Made by a program: the position numbers and the translations under genes | The notes under the pieces: generated by a model | Databases searched by the model: none | The model's input: the letters and a program-made list of their open reading frames with translations, nothing else | Told to the model about the DNA's origin: nothing | Origin: Candidatus Burkholderia humilis | GTDB taxonomy: Bacteria > Pseudomonadota > Gammaproteobacteria > Burkholderiales > Burkholderiaceae | Direction of reading: 5' to 3' | Assembly (NCBI GenBank): GCA_001184405.1 | Contig: LFMX01000019.1 | Location: 1 to 64,000 of the forward strand | Length of the DNA: 64,000 nt | Part shown: positions 60,582 to 64,000 of the stretch, piece by piece | Numbering within the stretch: position 1 is the first letter of the stretch | How the letters are laid out: every line of letters starts with the position of its first letter

Positions 60582-61050
60582 ATGGAATCCAGACCGCCAT
60601 TCCCGCCGTTCGATGCTCAAACCGCCGCACAAAAGGTTCGTCTCGCCGAAGACGGCTGGAACATGCGCGATCCGAAGAAGGCTGCGCTGGCGTACACCGA
60701 GGACACGCGCTGGCGGAATCGGTCGGAATTCGTCAACGGGCGCGCCGAGGTCGAAGCGTTTCTCACGCGCAAGTGGGTTCGCGAGATCGACTACCGGCTT
60801 ATCAAGGAGCTGTGGGCTTTTACCGGTGACCGGATCGCGGTGCGCTTCGGTCTACGAATGGCATGACGATTCGGGCAACTGGTTTCGCAGTTACGGCAAC
60901 GAAAACTGGCAATTCAACGAAGCCGGTTTGATGACGCATCGTCACGCATCGATCAACGATTTGCCAATCAAGGAATCCGAGCGCAAATATCGCTGGCTGC
61001 TCGGCCGCCGGCCCGATGATCATCCGGGCCTGAGCGACCTCGGACTCTAA
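60582..61050 (+). pseudogene. NTF2-like (DUF1348-type) protein, frameshifted
   Basis: [20 protein letters not shown] and [40 protein letters not shown] show the N-terminal half of the DUF1348/SnoaL-like family, a cone-shaped fold often used by small hydrolases or isomerases. A frameshift near 60855 separates it from [40 protein letters not shown] and a Pro-Asp-rich tail ending at 61050. Full length about 155 residues. ATG 60576 is an alternative start. It is paired with a divergent TetR gene. The reaction is unknown. Confidence 0.8.
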
Positions 61051-61052
61051 GT

Positions 61053-61233
61053 TTATTTTTTGACGCGACGCACGGCGTCCGCGGCGGCGCCGAATTTCGA
61101 CTGCACCTTGCCCGCCATATTTTTCCGCCGTGCCGCGCATTTGGGTAGTGCGGCTGCCGGTCGCGCGGCCCACGGCTTCGCGCACGATGCCTTTCATCTG
61201 TTTCGCCGCGCCTTCGATGCGGTTCTTGTCCAT
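61053..61233 (-). pseudogene. CsbD-family stress protein, frameshifted
   Basis: MDKNRIEGAAKQMKGIVREA and VGRATGSRTTQMRGTAEK is the CsbD signature of a small helical protein induced in general stress. A one-base change near 61120 moves the frame; the natural tail is GKVQSKFGAAADAVRRVKK with a stop at 61053-61055. Full length 59-60 residues. Its stop lies two bases from the stop of the convergent NTF2-like gene. The biochemical role of CsbD proteins is not established. Confidence 0.8.
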
Positions 61234-61306
61234 GATGTCCTCCGATATCAGCGAGGCACGCGCCTCATCGGAGAAGGATGCATCGTGCGTGCCTGAAACG
61301 GTCTAA

Positions 61307-62332
61307 CTATTGCGGCGGCGACGGAACGCCCACCAGCCGGCCAACGCCGTAAAACTCGCCACGATCACGACCAGCAGCCAGAAGCCAGAAGCCGTGGTGA
61401 TTCTCCGCGAACGGAATGCCGCCGACGTTCATCCCGAAGAAACCCGCGACGATATTGATCGGCAGCGCCAGCACGGTTACGAGCGTCAGCGTAAAGAGCG
61501 TGCGGTTGCTCTGCTCATCCATGCGCGTAGCGATTTCTTCCTGCAATAGTTTGATGCACTCGACCAACCCCGCAAGATCGTTCAGCACGATCGCAAATTC
61601 TTCGGTCGCATCGCGCAGATCCTGAATGTCCTGCGAATGCAGCCAGCACGGCGGGCGCGCCAACAGACGAAACACGGAACCCGGCTCCGGCACGAGCAGA
61701 CGCTGAAGCCGCACGAGCACGCGTCGCAGCGTGCCGAGATCGGAACGGCTCGCCGGTGCGTGCGTCGACAGAAAACGATCTTCGATGCCATCCACTTCCA
61801 CGCTCGTTCTCCGCACGATATGCACGAGCAAATCCGCCTGATCGCGCAACAAATGCGCGATCAGTTCGGCGGGCGCGCGAAACACTTCGCCGCGCTTGAC
61901 CGACTCGCGCAGCGAATCGACGGAACGCAGCGGTTTCATGCGCGCCGTGACGAGCACTTTCTGATGTGTGTACACGTAAAGCGTGGCGATTTCGGACGGC
62001 GTCAGCTCGAAGTTGAACATCACATCGTTGATGACGGCGAAGAGCGCGCCTTCCTGATGCTCGATGCGCGTCGAATGCGAGCCTTCGTGCAGCGTGTCGA
62101 AGAAGGCATCGGGCAGGCCGAGGCGCGAGCGCATCCAGCGTTCGCAAGAGCTGTTCGCCAGATCGAAGTGCAGCCAGACGAATTCCTTGGTCGTATCGTC
62201 GTGCTCGAGCCATTCGCTCGCGGCATCGGAATCGATCGCCTCGCCGGGCTGTTCGACGCCGAAACGGAAGCCGCAAACGAGGCCGGAGAAGTCAGAGCCG
62301 TAGGACGCTTTTTGCAAGGTAGCGGGATTCAT
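61307..62332 (-). pseudogene. zntB: ZntB/CorA-type divalent metal transporter with shifted last helix
   Basis: The 341-codon frame starts MNPATLQKASYGSDFSGLVC and has the cytoplasmic funnel domain (FVWLHFDLANSSCERWMRSR), the long stalk helix, TM1 TLFTLTLVTVLALPINIVAG and the selectivity motif FFGMNVGGIPF (GMN). A 7-8 base tandem duplication (CAGAAGC-type, near 61376-61392) shifts the frame just before TM2. As written the protein ends AAGRDRGEFYGVGRLVGVPS; the natural end would be VVIVASFTALAGWWAFRRRR and NS. Loss of TM2 should abolish transport. ZntB moves zinc or related cations across the inner membrane. Confidence 0.88.
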
Positions 62333-62556
62333 GCGGGCTTAAGGGCGTTAAAGCTGACGATAAGGCGGTAGTGTGCCATTGGACGCGCGCCGCATGATCG
62401 TCTTTGCGCGTTGCGCGCCGTTGAAACGATGAGCGGCGGCGACGCGAACGCCGCAAATATGACTGTCACATTGGCTGCGTATCATTACGGCACGGAGCAC
62501 GGACGGAATTCAAGTATTCAAAGTACGCACCGATCATCGAATTGGGGAGAAGGGCA

Positions 62557-62902
62557 GTGGACGACCGTGACGATCTGGATGGCGCGACGCAAACCACGGC
62601 AAGCGGATTGATCCGGCTGGCGTCGGTGATCGCGGCACTCGTGCGCGAAGGCGAAGTCGATACTCGCTTCGGCGGCAAACTACTTCGACGGCTCGATAAG
62701 GAAGCCAAACGCGTGTCGCGACACGGCGCGATTGCACTTCACCGACGACGACCGCGACGCGCTGTTCGCCGCCATCGCCAAACTGGATGTGGCCCTGCGG
62801 TATCGCGATGCGGCGTTACTCGTCGAAGCGAACGCACGTCTACGCGACAGCGAAGACGCCAAGGCGAAGCGCCGCAAGTCCAAAAAAGACAGCGAAGAAT
62901 AA
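62557..62902 (+). pseudogene. Hypothetical helical protein, frameshifted
   Basis: A GTG near 62557 starts VDDRDDLDGATQTTASGLIR and LASVIAALVREGEVDTRFGG with KLLRRLDKEAKRVS. After an indel near 62730 another frame continues FTDDDRDALFAAIAKLDVAL and RYRDAALLVEANARLRDSED to a Lys-rich end and TAA 62900-62902. The combined product of about 115 residues is helical and charged. No family recognised; it lies just upstream of the response regulator, in the same direction, separated by about 50 bases. Confidence 0.5.
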
Positions 62903-62953
62903 ATCGGAAGCAGGCGCGAAACATGCTAGCCGACGACGGTTCGAACTCGTCCA

Positions 62954-63397
62954 ATGTCTATGTCCGTGACCATGCCTTTGCCTCATTGCACGCTGTGGAC
63001 GACCCGCAGCGTCGATGTCGACCTTCAGCAGTGGCGCATCCTCGTCGTCGACGATCACGCGCATAGCGCCGAAGCGCTCGCTGCGGCGCTGTCTTCAGAC
63101 GGTTTCGAAACTCGCGTGGCGCTCTCCGGCGTCGAGGCGCTGCATGCCGTCGAGCACTGGAGCCCGCATATCATCGTGCTCGATATCAGCATGCCGGAAC
63201 ACGACGGTTTTGCGACCGCACGCGTGCTGCGCCGGATTGCCCGAACGCGCGATGCGGGAATCATCGCGTTCACGGCGCTCGGCGAGGAACTCGTGCGCGC
63301 GCAAGGGCTGCATGCCGGATTCGATGGCTATTGCCAGAAAGGCAATCCGCCTGCCGCGGTCGTTCAACTGATCGGACGTCTCGTTCACGTGCATTGA
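62954..63397 (+). CDS. Stand-alone response regulator receiver protein
   Basis: The receiver domain is complete: WRILVVDDHAHSAEALAAAL with the acidic pair, IIVLDISMPEHDGFATARVL with the phospho-acceptor Asp, IIAFTALGEE with the conserved Thr, and FDGYCQKGNPPA with the Lys. No output domain follows (147 residues), so it acts by protein contact, like CheY or Spo0F, or as a phosphate sink. The first 25 residues are probably not part of the fold, and a later start is possible. No histidine kinase is next to it. The frame is intact. Confidence 0.9.
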   Translation: MSMSVTMPLPHCTLWTTRSVDVDLQQWRILVVDDHAHSAEALAAALSSDGFETRVALSGVEALHAVEHWSPHIIVLDISMPEHDGFATARVLRRIARTRDAGIIAFTALGEELVRAQGLHAGFDGYCQKGNPPAAVVQLIGRLVHVH

Positions 63398-63718
63398 GAT
63401 AACGTCCGTTTTCCCGTGAAACCTGGGCGAATCCGCACGATCGTGCGCGGACTCATTGTTTCGTCCCCGCTAAACAAAAATAAGTGTCAGATTAGTCCTA
63501 GGCGCCCGCGCAGCCTTGTCGGACAAAGCTTTGCGCCGATTAAGCAAGCCCGTGCGGCCACCTATTGTTAGCAACGGATGAAAAGTGAATTGAAATATAT
63601 TGGGATAAAAAACGATAGTAGGGGTATACACTGCATTCCGTCGCCGTAGCAGACAGTTCCTCGCGACACCGCTGCGGCGCTTTCTGATTGAACGTCAACC
63701 GTCTTTGGAGCACACACC
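63398..63718. promoter_or_regulatory. Intergenic region before the last gene
   Basis: About 320 bases without a gene. A patch at 63570-63620 is AT-rich and could hold the promoter. GGAG lies 8 bases before the next ATG. Confidence 0.4.
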
Positions 63719-63937
63719 ATGAAACGCAATCTTCTCGCTAACCTTCTGATCGCTGCTTCCGCCACCATCGTTGCACCGGCATCGCAACAAGGCCCGAGCG
63801 CGCAAACCATCGCCGCTGAAGAACGCGCCAACGGCACGGACACCACGGCATTCGGCGGCTCGCGCGACACGCTTGCTCAATCGGGCAACCGCGCGCAGCA
63901 AAGCAACAACCCGCAATCGATCTTCTTCGGTCATTAA
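63719..63937 (+). CDS. Small secreted or periplasmic hypothetical protein (72 aa)
   Basis: MKRNLLANLLIAASATIVAP starts a short signal peptide, with cleavage perhaps near APA; the mature part is Gln/Asn/Gly-rich (NRAQQSNNPQSIFFGH end). A ribosome binding site (GGAG) is present. No motif or family recognised. The frame is intact. A similar short mature region without Cys could be a structural or surface peptide; nothing more can be said. Confidence 0.55.
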   Translation: MKRNLLANLLIAASATIVAPASQQGPSAQTIAAEERANGTDTTAFGGSRDTLAQSGNRAQQSNNPQSIFFGH

Positions 63938-64000
63938 TCGAAGCGATGCGGCAGGCCTGACGGCCTGGTGGAAATAAAACGGTGCCCGGAGAACCAGACG

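Noticed and set aside
62954-63397. DNA-binding response regulator
   Set aside because: The protein ends right after the receiver fold; no helix-turn-helix or other output domain follows in any frame.

Overview
The window is a patchwork of two genomes. AT-rich segments carry plant LTR-retrotransposon pieces (Ty1/copia and Ty3/gypsy gag, a zinc-knuckle/protease region, a primer-binding site) and plant-type non-coding DNA. GC-rich segments carry bacterial genes of Burkholderia sensu lato type (Paraburkholderia/Caballeronia-like): sdhAB, tuf, ilvD, a bcs cellulose operon with bcsD and bcsP, a DUF3331-type protein and zntB. Several switches between the two coincide with degraded copies of the Nextera/Tn5 transposase adapter followed or preceded by homopolymer G (or C) runs. 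Those junctions are therefore very probably library or assembly chimeras and not natural plant-bacterium transfer.

Layout: 1-1720 plant gypsy gag; 1721-3794 bacterial debris (IS66 end, DNA methylase and Abi_2 remnants); 3795-8139 plant copia and gypsy; 8173-10267 a lower-GC bacterial operon of two related cupin/HEAT-like proteins; 10314-11353 plant; 11354-13610 sdhA-sdhB; 13611-17360 plant, with an organelle-like block; 17361-19947 tuf and an IS5-type transposase; 20048-21199 plant; about 21266-64000 a continuous 43 kb bacterial block.

The 43 kb block is strikingly eroded. ilvD, HU, bcsA, bcsD, bcsP, ompW, a carbonic anhydrase and a response regulator are open, but most accessory genes carry frameshifts, in-frame stops or deletions: glycosyltransferase, TenA-like, GGDEF/EAL, AbiE-like pair, hydrolase, kdgT, dhaK, bcsQ/B/Z/C, polyamine ABC transporter, TetR and others. 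Many frameshifts sit on short tandem duplications. Bacterial DNA from a plant sample with this much pseudogene formation fits a host-restricted Burkholderia such as the leaf-nodule symbionts of Rubiaceae or Primulaceae; that identification is inference.

The most interesting system is at 53397-59924. Two short genes encode related double-glycine-leader peptides (one open, one frameshifted). They are followed by an LpxL/HtrB-like acyltransferase pseudogene, an HlyD-type adaptor, an ABC transporter with an N-terminal C39 peptidase and a TolC-type channel. This reads as an eroded peptide maturation and export locus, possibly for an acylated peptide. The second is the 8234-10267 operon, where a cupin with an HxH motif is paired with a probable paralogue that lacks it.
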